9,655 nucleotides of DNA from Streptosporangiaceae bacterium. GTDB lineage: Bacteria > Actinomycetota > Actinomycetes > Streptosporangiales > Streptosporangiaceae. Both the position numbers and the translations under genes were made by a program. The notes beneath the pieces are model-generated. The model had not been told where the DNA came from and did no database searches. It was given only the letters and a program-made list of their open reading frames with translations. Of the stretch, positions 1 to 6,294 are shown in pieces. Within the stretch, counting starts at the first letter, position 1; every line of letters begins with the position of its first letter. The stretch spans positions 1-9,655 of the forward strand of contig JASIBJ010000597.1 in NCBI GenBank assembly GCA_030045215.1, read 5' to 3'.

Positions 1-378
1 TTCTGCGCGCTCTACCGCCGCTTCGGATCGCTTGACCAGCCCGACCGGGCGCTGCAGTACGTGCGGTCGAGCGTGCTGAACGGCTGCCGGTCCGAGCTTC
101 GCTCGCGTACGCGCAAGCCCCGGCGGGTCGCCTCGGCGCTGTCTCCGGACGCGGCCTCAGCCGAGCACGATGCCCTCGTCGGTGAGGAGCACCGCCAGGT
201 GCTCAAGGCACTTCGGCGCCTGCCCGCCCGGCAGCGCGAGGCGCTGGTGCTGCGTTTCTTCCTTGACCTGCCTGAGCCGCAGATCGCGGAGTCCATGGGC
301 GTCAGCCGGGGCACGGTCAAGTCCACAACGTCACGGGCGCTGGCTGCGCTCGCTCGTCTCCTGGGGGAAGACTCGTGA
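1..378 (+). CDS. SigE-family ECF RNA polymerase sigma factor (5' end cut off by window)
   Basis: Frame 1 is open from base 1 to the TGA at 376-378, giving 125 visible residues. The gene begins before the window, so the GTG at 61 is internal. Residues 1-37 (ALYRRFG, then YVRSSVLNGCRSELRSRTR) resemble sigma-70 region 2.3-2.4, which recognises the -10 element. A short linker follows. Residues 66-121 are region 4, with the LPARQREALVLRFFLDL helix and a helix-turn-helix at about 92-113 (PEPQIAESMGVSRGTVKS) that would contact the -35. The order, short linker and GTVKS...SRAL signature fit the actinobacterial SigE/SigM-like ECF group. The stop overlaps the next gene's GTG by four bases, so the two are translationally coupled. 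The partner is probably a cognate anti-sigma factor. Family assignment is firm; target promoters are unknown. Confidence 0.9.
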   Translation, partial: FCALYRRFGSLDQPDRALQYVRSSVLNGCRSELRSRTRKPRRVASALSPDAASAEHDALVGEEHRQVLKALRRLPARQREALVLRFFLDLPEPQIAESMGVSRGTVKSTTSRALAALARLLGEDS

Positions 379-1724
379 ACACGCTCGAGGACAGGATCCG
401 GGCGGCGACGCACGCTGCGGCTGACCTGGTCGCCGACAACTCCGCCCCGCCGCTGCACCTCTCGCGCGCAGCCGGCCGGACCAGCCGGTCCTGGCGGTGG
501 CTTCACCGAGGCGGCCGCCTGGGCAAACCGCTCGTGCCGCTCGCGGCGGCGGCCGCGGTTCTGCTTGTCGCGGTCTCTGCCGTTGCGATTCCCCGCATCT
601 TGGGCGGCCCCACCCCGACGTCCGACCGCGGCCTGGGTGCCGCGCCGCCTAGATACCTGGTGACCATCCATGTCGATTCCGACAACCAGCCCGATAGGAG
701 CGCGGTCGCGATCATGCTTGCGCCTGAGTCAGGAAAGACGCTTCGGAGCTGGGCTGGACGGAGCGGGGGCTTCTTCTGGGCACTCGATGTCAGGAACGCC
801 GTCAGTGGTGCGCTCACGGCCCAGGTCGAGGTCCCGCCTAGCTATAACTGGGGCGCGGTGGCCGCCCAGGGCCCGCGAACCTTCATCGCTAGTGAGACAC
901 AGATCAATATGGGCCCGCAGACGAGCTACTTCTACCGCCTCGTCATCAGCGGTGATGGCACTGTAACCAGCCTGAGGCGCGTGGGCCCTGGCGTGAACGG
1001 CGAAGTGGAGGCCGCGTCGGTCACTCCGGACGGCCGGTACGTCGGATACCTGACCGCCATCACCTATGGGCCGGCCGGGCAGGACGCTCGCCAAGAGGTG
1101 GTTCTCGCGAGCCTCCGCACGGGCGAGGTCATCGCGTCCTGGCCGGTTCCTGTCATTGACACTGTCGCCAGCCTGTCCCTTGACGCCGACGGCAACGCGC
1201 TGGCGGTCGGCGCGTACTACTACCGCTACGACTACCGCGACTTTCCCGGTGCGATCAATGTTGTCAAGCACGACCTGACGCAGTGGACGTCGGTGCTGCG
1301 ACCCGCTACCTCCGGCACTTCCATCAACAAGGTGCCCGAGCTGCTGCCGCAGGCTTCCACGCTGGCGCTCAGCCCGGGCGGCGGCACGCTGTATGAGCTC
1401 CTGCAGGCCGGCCGCGTGAGTAGCCGGCCGCAGCTGGACCGGAATCTGGTGACGTTCTACCTGGCTGCCGTCAACGCCCGTACCGGCACGGTCGTGTCCG
1501 TGCTGCACGTGTGGCGGGCCGTCTGTGCCGTCTTCCAGCCCCAGCTTGCCTTGGACCCGTCCGGGTCTTACCTGCTGATCGCCGACGGCGCCAGCCTGGC
1601 CAGGGTCAGCGCCCAAACCGGCCGGTACACGGCGCTGCCCGGCAGTGTCCCCGAGATCCCCGCGAACGAGGGCGGCAAGTACCCGGTCGGCCAGAGTGCT
1701 GACATCGACCCGCTGGCGTGGTGA
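375..1724 (+). CDS. Membrane-anchored propeller-like protein, probable anti-sigma factor of the upstream ECF sigma
   Basis: 449 residues. The GTG start at 375 overlaps the sigma-factor stop (GTGA), with GGGGGA at 363-368, six bases upstream, as ribosome-binding site. Residues 1-51 are a short cytosolic segment (LEDRIRAATHAAADLV, then a basic stretch). Residues about 52-73 form one hydrophobic membrane span. Residues about 92-449 are extracytoplasmic, with repeated beta-strand patterns ending in motifs such as SVTPDGRYVGYL, LSLDADGNALAV, LALSPGGGTLYEL and LALDPSGSYLLIA. These are typical of WD40/TolB/YVTN-type propeller blades. The arrangement (coupled to an ECF sigma, cytosolic tail, one span, outside sensor domain) suggests a transmembrane anti-sigma factor. 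The cytosolic tail has no CxxC or HxxxCxxC zinc motif, so it is not a classical ZAS-type anti-sigma. The role is inferred from position; no family name is certain. Confidence 0.8.
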   Translation: MNTLEDRIRAATHAAADLVADNSAPPLHLSRAAGRTSRSWRWLHRGGRLGKPLVPLAAAAAVLLVAVSAVAIPRILGGPTPTSDRGLGAAPPRYLVTIHVDSDNQPDRSAVAIMLAPESGKTLRSWAGRSGGFFWALDVRNAVSGALTAQVEVPPSYNWGAVAAQGPRTFIASETQINMGPQTSYFYRLVISGDGTVTSLRRVGPGVNGEVEAASVTPDGRYVGYLTAITYGPAGQDARQEVVLASLRTGEVIASWPVPVIDTVASLSLDADGNALAVGAYYYRYDYRDFPGAINVVKHDLTQWTSVLRPATSGTSINKVPELLPQASTLALSPGGGTLYELLQAGRVSSRPQLDRNLVTFYLAAVNARTGTVVSVLHVWRAVCAVFQPQLALDPSGSYLLIADGASLARVSAQTGRYTALPGSVPEIPANEGGKYPVGQSADIDPLAW

Positions 1725-1774
1725 TTCCCCTCCTGGTCCCGGTCGATCTGTCGCTCCGCGGGGCCCAACCCGAC

Positions 1775-2449
1775 TCAGGCATCCCGGAACGTGAAGAGCC
1801 GTCCGCCTGGCAGCCCGGCGGAGGGCGCAGGCCTGCCAGGGCCGGATGGAGCGACTGGGGTCGTGTCCCGCCGGCGGCCCACGCCGACGCCCGTCAGCGT
1901 CTCCGTCGCTGGCGTCTCGAAGGCGATCTCCTCGAACCCGGCGTCGGCGAACCAGGACCTGATTGCCGGCGTGAGGTCAGGCTCGCGGCGATGCCGGGTC
2001 CAGATCACGGTTGCGGGAGCCCGGCACATGGCTGCCGCTGCCGTCGCGGTCCGGCGGATGTCGGTTTCGCTGACGTTCCCGAAGATCCCGCACAGCAACA
2101 GGACGTCCGCAGGCAGCGCGTCGGCGAAGGTGGCGACCAGGCCAGCATCGCCCTCGCGGACCTCGACCGCCTCGGCCAAGCCGGCGTCGGCTGCATGCTG
2201 GCGGGCAGTGGCCGCGTTCTGCGGGTTGGCCTCGACCAGCACCGCGGTGACGTCATCGCGCCGGGGATGACCGGGCAGCACGCCGAGCACGTCGCGGCCT
2301 TGGCCCGCGCACAGGCTCAGCAGCCGGATCGGCCCGCCGGGGGCGCTGGCCAGCGCGTCGGCGAGGTGACCTTGGACCAGCGCCAGCCGCGTCGCGAGCG
2401 ACGATGTCGGGTCGTCGTAGCTGTTGTGCCAGGCCACCCAGTCACGCAT
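1775..2449 (-). CDS. Class I SAM-dependent methyltransferase, substrate unknown
   Basis: 224 residues on the minus strand, ATG at 2449-2447, TGA at 1777-1775. The Rossmann-type methyltransferase core is visible. Residues 42-53 (RLLSLCAGQGRD) form motif I, which binds SAM. V72-E73 in VLVEAN is the acidic end of strand 2 that binds the SAM ribose. EGDAG (99-103) is motif II-like. ADVLLLCGIFGNVSETD (114-130) matches the strand-4 region, and TVIWTRHRREPD (147-158) strand 5. The N-terminus (WHNSYDDPTSSLATRLALVQ) resembles a group of small actinobacterial methyltransferases. The Pro/Gly/Arg-rich segment at 190-216 looks like a loop before the last strand. The ATG lies three bases after the upstream oxidoreductase stop with no clear Shine-Dalgarno of its own, so translation probably depends on that gene. 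It converges on the propeller gene with a 50-base gap. The substrate cannot be read from sequence. Confidence 0.88.
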   Translation of the reverse strand: MRDWVAWHNSYDDPTSSLATRLALVQGHLADALASAPGGPIRLLSLCAGQGRDVLGVLPGHPRRDDVTAVLVEANPQNAATARQHAADAGLAEAVEVREGDAGLVATFADALPADVLLLCGIFGNVSETDIRRTATAAAAMCRAPATVIWTRHRREPDLTPAIRSWFADAGFEEIAFETPATETLTGVGVGRRRDTTPVAPSGPGRPAPSAGLPGGRLFTFRDA

Positions 2450-2452
2450 GAG

Positions 2453-3301
2453 CTACAGCCCCAGCGCTTGAGCCAGGGCCTGGTATCCGGGCATCGGGTC
2501 GGCCTCTGCCTCAGTGAGCAGCTGGATGCACACGTGGTCCGCGCCCGCGTCCAGGTGCGCCTGCAACTTCGCGGCGACCCGGTCCGGGCTGCCGTGCGCG
2601 ACGAGCGCGTCGATGAGCCGGTCGCTGCCGCCATCGGCCAGGTCGGCGTCGGTGAAGCCGAGACGGCGCAGGTTGCTGGTGTAGTTCACCAGCCCCAGGT
2701 AGGGATTCTGGACGCGCCGCCGGCCGAGCTTGCGCGCCCGCTCCTCGTCGGCGTCGACCACCACCTTGTGCTCGGGCGCGAGCAACGGTCGCGGGCCCAG
2801 GATCTCGCGCGCCCGCCGGGTGTGCTCGGGCGGCACGAGGTACGGAATCGCGCCGCCGGTACGGTCGCCCGCGAGCTGCAGCACCTTGGGTCCGAGCGCG
2901 GCCAGAACCACCCTCTCCGAGGGAACGTGGTGCCCCACCAGCTGGTCGATGTACGCGACGAGCGCGTCGTACGGGTTCGCGTACTGCTGCGTGGCTTCCG
3001 GGTGACCGGCACCGACGCCGAGGACGAACCGCTCCGGATGCCGCGCCTGCACCCTGGCGTAGGACTCCGCGACCAGCGGGGCGGCGTCCTTCCAGATGTT
3101 CACGATGCTGGTTCCGACGATCAGCGTGCTCGTCGCGTCGAGCAGGCTCTCCGCGATGGCCAGGTCGCCGTCGGGCGAGCCGCCGAGCCACAGGGCGCCG
3201 TATCCGAGTTGCTCGAGGCCGGTCGCGATCTCGGGCGTGGTCTGCCACGCACCGCGCCAGACTCCGAACCGTCCGAGCTGGTCACGTAGTTGCGCTGTCA
3301 T
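2453..3301 (-). CDS. LLM-class F420-dependent oxidoreductase (MSMEG_4141-like family)
   Basis: 282 residues, ATG at 3301-3299, TAG at 2455-2453. An AAGGAGG ribosome-binding site lies at 3311-3305, three bases before the ATG, which fixes the start. The fold is the luciferase-like TIM barrel. FGVWRGAW (12-19), LEQLGYGALWLGGSP (29-43), TSTLIVGTSIVNIW (57-70), YARVQARHPERFVLGVGAGHPE (81-102) and VVLAALGPKVLQLAGDRTGGAIPYLVPPEHT (131-161) are the usual LLM blocks. The SIVNIW and RFVLGVGAGHPE segments match the F420-using MSMEG_4141-type subfamily better than FMN luciferases. It would transfer hydride between F420H2 and an unknown substrate in the cytosol. It follows tetR in the same direction (68-base gap) and precedes the methyltransferase (3-base gap), so it probably shares a transcript with the latter. 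Cofactor choice is inferred from family resemblance. Confidence 0.9.
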   Translation of the reverse strand: MTAQLRDQLGRFGVWRGAWQTTPEIATGLEQLGYGALWLGGSPDGDLAIAESLLDATSTLIVGTSIVNIWKDAAPLVAESYARVQARHPERFVLGVGAGHPEATQQYANPYDALVAYIDQLVGHHVPSERVVLAALGPKVLQLAGDRTGGAIPYLVPPEHTRRAREILGPRPLLAPEHKVVVDADEERARKLGRRRVQNPYLGLVNYTSNLRRLGFTDADLADGGSDRLIDALVAHGSPDRVAAKLQAHLDAGADHVCIQLLTEAEADPMPGYQALAQALGL

Positions 3302-3369
3302 GTGCCTCCTTCGGTCGGCCGTCCGCCCCCGTCGTGCGAACCCCGCTGCAGCTGCGGCTGTTCCCGCCG

Positions 3370-4098
3370 CTAGCGTGGCGGCGGCAGACCGATCAGGTCG
3401 GCCATCAGCTCCATCTGCTGGTCGAAGAACTCCTCGCGCGCATCGATCACGTTGTTGAACTGGCCGAACAGCTCCAGGCTGACGGTACCGAACATCTGGA
3501 TCCAGCTGGTGATCCCGAGCAGCAGCACTTCCTCAGGGAGACCGGGCGCGATGTCGTCGCGGGTACGGGCCAGGTCGGCCCGAACCGCGTCGGTGAGCTG
3601 TGCCGCCACGTCGTTCCTGGCCGCGGCGCCGAGGCCGGTCGATGACAGCGCTCCCGCCGCATAGGCATCGGAGAGAATCCGCGCAAGCGCGACCGGAGTC
3701 CGGGCGGCCGCCGCGATGGTGTCCGGCGGCGCGGCGTAGCCCGGCACCGGGCTGCCATAGACCAGCGCGTACTCGGCTGGCTTGGCCAGCGCCCACCGGC
3801 GGACCGCCCTGGTTGCTGCGATCCAGCGCGCGCGCAGCTGCGACCGGTCGGTGACGGCCGCGTCGGCTGACTCAACCGCTTCACCGAGCGCGTTGTACGC
3901 GTCCAGGATCAGGGCCGTGAGCAGGTCGTCCCGGTTCGTGAAGTAGCGGTAGAGGGCCGAGTTCACCATGCCCATGTCCCTGGCGACCGCTCGTAGCGAC
4001 AAGTTGGCGCCGTCACTCTCGAGGTGCTGCCTGGCCACGGCCTTGATCTCGGCTGTCATCTCGGCGCGGACCCGCGCCCGTATCGATCCCGCTGACAT
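3370..4098 (-). CDS. TetR/AcrR-family transcriptional regulator, WHG-like C-terminal domain
   Basis: 242 residues from the ATG at 4098-4096; TAG at 3372-3370. The frame is open further upstream to 4263, but that would add 55 residues of non-TetR character and cross both operators and the divergent promoter region, so I prefer MSAGSIRARV. The N-terminal DNA-binding domain spans about 10-60, with the helix-turn-helix at 33-56 and the family signature SALYRYFTNRDDLL (47-60). The ligand-binding domain follows. RRWALAKPAEYALVYGSPVPGY (100-121) resembles the WHG/TetR_C_33-type domain. There is no convincing Shine-Dalgarno, but an AATAAT -10-like box 7-12 bases upstream suggests a leaderless mRNA. 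Two 17-bp palindromes between this gene and the divergent SDR gene are its likely operators, so it probably represses itself and the SDR, and possibly the downstream oxidoreductase and methyltransferase. The inducer is unknown. Confidence 0.9.
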   Translation of the reverse strand: MSAGSIRARVRAEMTAEIKAVARQHLESDGANLSLRAVARDMGMVNSALYRYFTNRDDLLTALILDAYNALGEAVESADAAVTDRSQLRARWIAATRAVRRWALAKPAEYALVYGSPVPGYAAPPDTIAAAARTPVALARILSDAYAAGALSSTGLGAAARNDVAAQLTDAVRADLARTRDDIAPGLPEEVLLLGITSWIQMFGTVSLELFGQFNNVIDAREEFFDQQMELMADLIGLPPPR

Positions 4099-4105
4099 GA
4101 CAAAG

Positions 4106-4111
4106 ATTATT
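4106..4111 (-). promoter_or_regulatory. Possible -10 box of tetR (leaderless start)
   Basis: On the minus strand AATAAT lies 7 to 12 bases before the tetR ATG. This is a 5/6 match to TATAAT in an AT-rich patch (4100-4120) within otherwise GC-rich DNA. A transcript would begin at or beside the ATG, which fits the lack of a Shine-Dalgarno. The -35 position (about 4129-4134) is a poor match and lies under the proximal operator. Tentative. Confidence 0.35.
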
Positions 4112-4120
4112 GCACACATT

Positions 4121-4137
4121 CGAGAGCACTGCTCTTG
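4121..4137. promoter_or_regulatory. Putative TetR operator O1 (17-bp imperfect palindrome)
   Basis: CGAGAGC-ACT-GCTCTTG has 6 of 7 arm positions complementary (the second base from each end mismatches) and is centred at 4129, about 30 bases upstream of the tetR start codon. The same core (CGAGAGC-NNN-GCTCTYG) recurs at 4176-4192. A 17-bp palindrome with odd spacer is a usual size for a TetR-family operator. It would cover the expected -35 of tetR, fitting autorepression. Confidence 0.7.
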
Positions 4138-4175
4138 CTTCGTGTCGGCGCTCATGGCAGACTCATGGTTACAAG

Positions 4176-4192
4176 CGAGAGCGATGCTCTCG
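4176..4192. promoter_or_regulatory. Putative TetR operator O2 (17-bp perfect palindrome)
   Basis: CGAGAGC-GAT-GCTCTCG is a perfect 7-bp inverted repeat with a 3-base spacer, centred at 4184 and 60-76 bases upstream of the SDR start codon. When reverse-complemented, it also matches O1 in the flanks: both read TTCGAGAGCA, two variable bases, GCTCT, Y, GCTT. Centre-to-centre distance to O1 is 55 bases, roughly five helical turns. It probably overlaps the SDR gene's promoter or start site. Confidence 0.75.
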
Positions 4193-4251
4193 AAACGGAG
4201 CTCCGGGCGCAAAGAAGCCCCGGATCTACAGGGACACAGAGGAGCAGGAAA

Positions 4252-5172
4252 ATGTCCGAGCACGTGATCGTCGGGGCCGGCGCCGTTGGCTCAGCCACCG
4301 CCGTGTTGCTGGCCGAGCGGGGAGAGCACGTCCGCATCGTCACCCGGCGCGGGAGCGGCCCTGAGCACCCGGCGATCGAGCGGGTCGCCGCCGACGCGAC
4401 CGATGGCGAGCGACTGACCCAGCTAGCTGCCGGTGCCGTAGCCCTCTACAACTGCGCGAGCCCGCAGTACCACCAATGGTTCGAGGACTGGCCGCCGCTG
4501 GCCGCCGCGTTCCTGACCGCGGCCGAGCGCTCCGGGGCGGTACTGGTGTCGATGAGCAATCTGTACGGCTACGGTCCGGTTGAGGGCCCGATCACCCCGC
4601 ACACTCCCATTGCCGCGACGCATCCCAAGCTGAGGCTGCGCGCCGAGATGTGGAACGACCAGCTCGCGGCCGAGCAGGCGGGGCGAATCCGCACGACCGA
4701 GGTGCGGGCCAGCGACTACATCGAGGCGAACTCCATCCTGTCGATGGTGATCGGCAAGGCGGTGCTGGCGGGCAAGCGCGCGTACTCGCCCTCGCCCCTC
4801 AACGTGCCGCACAGCTGGACCTCCATCCACGACTGTGCCGCGACGCTCGTTGCTGTCGCCACCGACGAGCGGGCATTCGGACAGGTGTGGTTCGCGCCGA
4901 CCAACCCGGCCCTGACGGTTCGCCAGCTGGCGGCCAGGTTCGCCGAGGTCAACGGCGTTGGGAGGGCGAGGGTCGCGGAGATCCCGTACGCGGTGATGTG
5001 GACGAGCGGGCTGTTCTCGCCGATGATCAAGGAGCTGCGGACGACCCGCTACCAGTTCACCGCGCCGTTCGTGATCGACGCGAGCGCGACCACCGAGACC
5101 TTCGGACTCAAGCCCATCGCGATGGACGACGCGCTGCGTGACGCCGCCGCTCGGCTTCGCGGTGAGGCGTAG
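4252..5172 (+). CDS. NAD(P)-dependent epimerase/dehydratase-like atypical SDR
   Basis: 306 residues. The ATG at 4252 is chosen because GAGGAG (4239-4244) sits seven bases upstream and the protein then opens with the Rossmann strand. The upstream extension to 4135 would run through operator O2. MSEHVIVGAGAVGSATAVLL carries the GxGxxG dinucleotide-binding loop at 8-13. VRIVTRR (27-33) is strand 2, LYNCASPQYHQW (65-76) the cofactor-lining segment, and SMSNLYGYGP (100-109) the strand-5 region seen in extended SDRs. The usual YxxxK pair is not evident: the region reads THPKLRLRAEMW (123-134), so this is an atypical SDR whose catalysis cannot be assumed. TEVRASDYIEAN and NVPHSWTSIHDCAATLVAVAT match substrate-domain blocks of NAD-dependent epimerases. 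Divergent from tetR, it is the obvious TetR target. Substrate unknown. Confidence 0.88.
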   Translation: MSEHVIVGAGAVGSATAVLLAERGEHVRIVTRRGSGPEHPAIERVAADATDGERLTQLAAGAVALYNCASPQYHQWFEDWPPLAAAFLTAAERSGAVLVSMSNLYGYGPVEGPITPHTPIAATHPKLRLRAEMWNDQLAAEQAGRIRTTEVRASDYIEANSILSMVIGKAVLAGKRAYSPSPLNVPHSWTSIHDCAATLVAVATDERAFGQVWFAPTNPALTVRQLAARFAEVNGVGRARVAEIPYAVMWTSGLFSPMIKELRTTRYQFTAPFVIDASATTETFGLKPIAMDDALRDAAARLRGEA

Positions 5173-5186
5173 ATACGCCAAGGCAG

Positions 5187-5219
5187 AGCCGCCCTGGGCC
5201 TGACCGGCTCCGGGCGGCT
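5187..5219 (+). terminator. Hairpin terminator after the SDR gene
   Basis: Fourteen bases after the TAG, arms AGCCGCCC (5187-5194) and GGGCGGCT (5212-5219) pair perfectly. A further inner stem GGGCC/GGCTC, with one G-T pair, lies above a single mismatch. There is only a short T-poor tail (TTCGCGTTGT), as is common for terminators in GC-rich actinobacteria. Confidence 0.7.
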
Positions 5220-5362
5220 TCGCGTTGTCAGGGCGCCGAGGCGCGGCCGAAGTCGAGCGCCTCGCGGGCGTGGGTCAGCCCGATCTGCTTCGACGGCGCG
5301 GCGCCAGGCTAGGCCCGGCCGCCGGCAGCCGCGCGCGCACTGCCCAGCGGAACTGCTGGCCG

Positions 5363-5569
5363 TCAGGATGGCCGCGACCGCCGGCCATGCCGGTGCCGCA
5401 GGTCGCGTGGGCGCGGGAGCGGCTCGGGCTCCCAGCCCTGGTCCGGGTCGGAGTCCTCCGGCCGTTCCCAGCTGAGGTTCGGCAGTCCGCGGGGCGATTC
5501 CCAGTCCGTGCGGCGCCGCAAGGACTCGCGCTGCCGCGAGTACTCGTCGCTCTCCAGAATCCACCGCAT
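5363..5569 (-). CDS. Small hypothetical protein, doubtful
   Basis: 68 residues, ATG at 5569-5567, TGA at 5365-5363. Nothing is recognised. The protein is very hydrophilic, with many Arg, Glu, Asp, Pro and four Trp (RWILES, TDWESP, LSWERP, QGWEPE) and no membrane span. Most of its codons end in G or C, as in the genes around it, which is the main reason for listing it. Against it are the absence of a recognisable Shine-Dalgarno before the ATG, the low-complexity composition, and competing open frames on both strands. If it is not real, 5220-5641 is a noncoding stretch in which I see no other gene. It ends 144 bases before the SDR terminator's distal arm and starts after the 5642-5678 hairpin, so it would need its own promoter. 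Confidence 0.4.
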   Translation of the reverse strand: MRWILESDEYSRQRESLRRRTDWESPRGLPNLSWERPEDSDPDQGWEPEPLPRPRDLRHRHGRRSRPS

Positions 5570-5641
5570 ATTTCGGACGGTAGCAGCCGAACCTCAGCCC
5601 AGCTAGACCTTGCTTCGGGCTGGCACCGGATCGCCGATCTA

Positions 5642-5678
5642 TTCGGCCCGCTCGCCGCCGTCTTGGGCGCGGGCCGAA
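5642..5678 (-). terminator. Strong hairpin downstream of the DUF6542 gene
   Basis: TTCGGCCCGC (5642-5651) and GCGGGCCGAA (5669-5678) are perfect 10-bp inverted arms around a 17-base loop. The hairpin starts 34 bases past the DUF6542 stop on the minus strand. There is no T-run on the distal side (it reads TAGATC), so it is a terminator or mRNA 3'-end structure of the U-less kind. Confidence 0.6.
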
Positions 5679-5712
5679 AAGGTACGCGCCGCCGGCTGCC
5701 CGAGCGCGGCGA

Positions 5713-6219
5713 CTACCGCGAGGCTTGCGCGTAATGCGCGCTGAGCAGCCACCTCGCTATGACGAGCACCACCGCCAGCACCGTGGCGGCGGTCATCGCG
5801 ATGAACCCGCTGGCGATCCACTGCACGGCGCTGATCGTCAGCGCCGTCCTCGAGGCATCGATCGCGCGGTCGTGGACGAATCCGGCGATCGCGGCCGCGG
5901 CCGTGTAGGCGAGTGCGGGCACCGGGATGATTGCGTAGGCCGACTGAGGCCGGATGCTGGTCCCGGCGGCCACCGTGCCCGCGACGACGAGGATGCCGAG
6001 GGGCCTGCCTGGGTCACGGTGGATGGCTACCGTCAACGCCGCGCCGAGCAGGGCGGCGGCTAGGACCATGAGCACTCCGGCCCAGGCCGGATAACGGCCC
6101 CAGCCCAGCATCCGACGAGGGTTGCCAGGCTCGGCTTCCGGCCAGCGCGTAGCAATGCCAGTGTCACCACCGCCGTCGGTGGTGCGGCTTGATCCGCTCT
6201 GGCCAGGTAGCTCGTGCAT
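5713..6219 (-). CDS. DUF6542-type four-span membrane protein
   Basis: 168 residues, ATG at 6219-6217, TAA... stop at 5715-5713 on the minus strand. Residues 1-43 are a polar, probably cytosolic lead (many Gly, Thr, Pro, Arg). Four hydrophobic segments follow at about 45-66, 73-91, 96-114 and 133-158. Recognisable blocks are ALTVAIHRDPGRPLGILVVAG (61-81), IRPQSAYAIIPVPALAYTAAA (89-109) and AGFVHDRAIDASRTALTISA (112-131). These match, from memory, the actinobacterial membrane domain DUF6542, whose function is unknown. A GAAGGA motif lies 12 bases before the ATG, rather far for a ribosome-binding site, so the start could lie a little further in. It is divergent from the LCP gene with a 170-base spacer and could share envelope-related regulation. 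Family call fairly sure, function not known. Confidence 0.82.
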   Translation of the reverse strand: MHELPGQSGSSRTTDGGGDTGIATRWPEAEPGNPRRMLGWGRYPAWAGVLMVLAAALLGAALTVAIHRDPGRPLGILVVAGTVAAGTSIRPQSAYAIIPVPALAYTAAAAIAGFVHDRAIDASRTALTISAVQWIASGFIAMTAATVLAVVLVIARWLLSAHYAQASR

Positions 6220-6294
6220 CTGTGCCCAGCATCCTTCACTGCGCCTGCCGGATAGACACTCCTTGGCTGGTCTGGCAGCAGGTCATGGGGATTT

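Noticed and set aside
729..1616. 295-codon minus-strand open frame
   Set aside because: Antisense to the propeller protein. The composition is that of a shadow frame, and no motif or ribosome-binding site is seen.
1718..3289. 523-codon plus-strand open frame
   Set aside because: It lies opposite the methyltransferase and LLM oxidoreductase genes, both with clear family motifs. Its translation is Arg/Gln/Val-rich without domains, a GC-rich antisense shadow.
3302..3369. Possible terminator between tetR and the LLM gene
   Set aside because: Only a weak CCGC/GCGG pairing around a PstI-like CTGCAG core; no stable stem that I would call a terminator.
4099..4263. Upstream extension of the TetR frame
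   Set aside because: The extra 55 residues show no TetR character and cover both operators and the SDR start.
4423..5181. 252-codon minus-strand open frame
   Set aside because: Complement of the SDR gene, Arg/Gly/Val-rich. The SDR reading is supported by GxGxxG and a ribosome-binding site.
5225..5734. 169-codon plus-strand open frame
   Set aside because: It starts right after the SDR terminator, runs through the 5642-5678 hairpin into the DUF6542 gene, and has no ribosome-binding site or recognisable domain.
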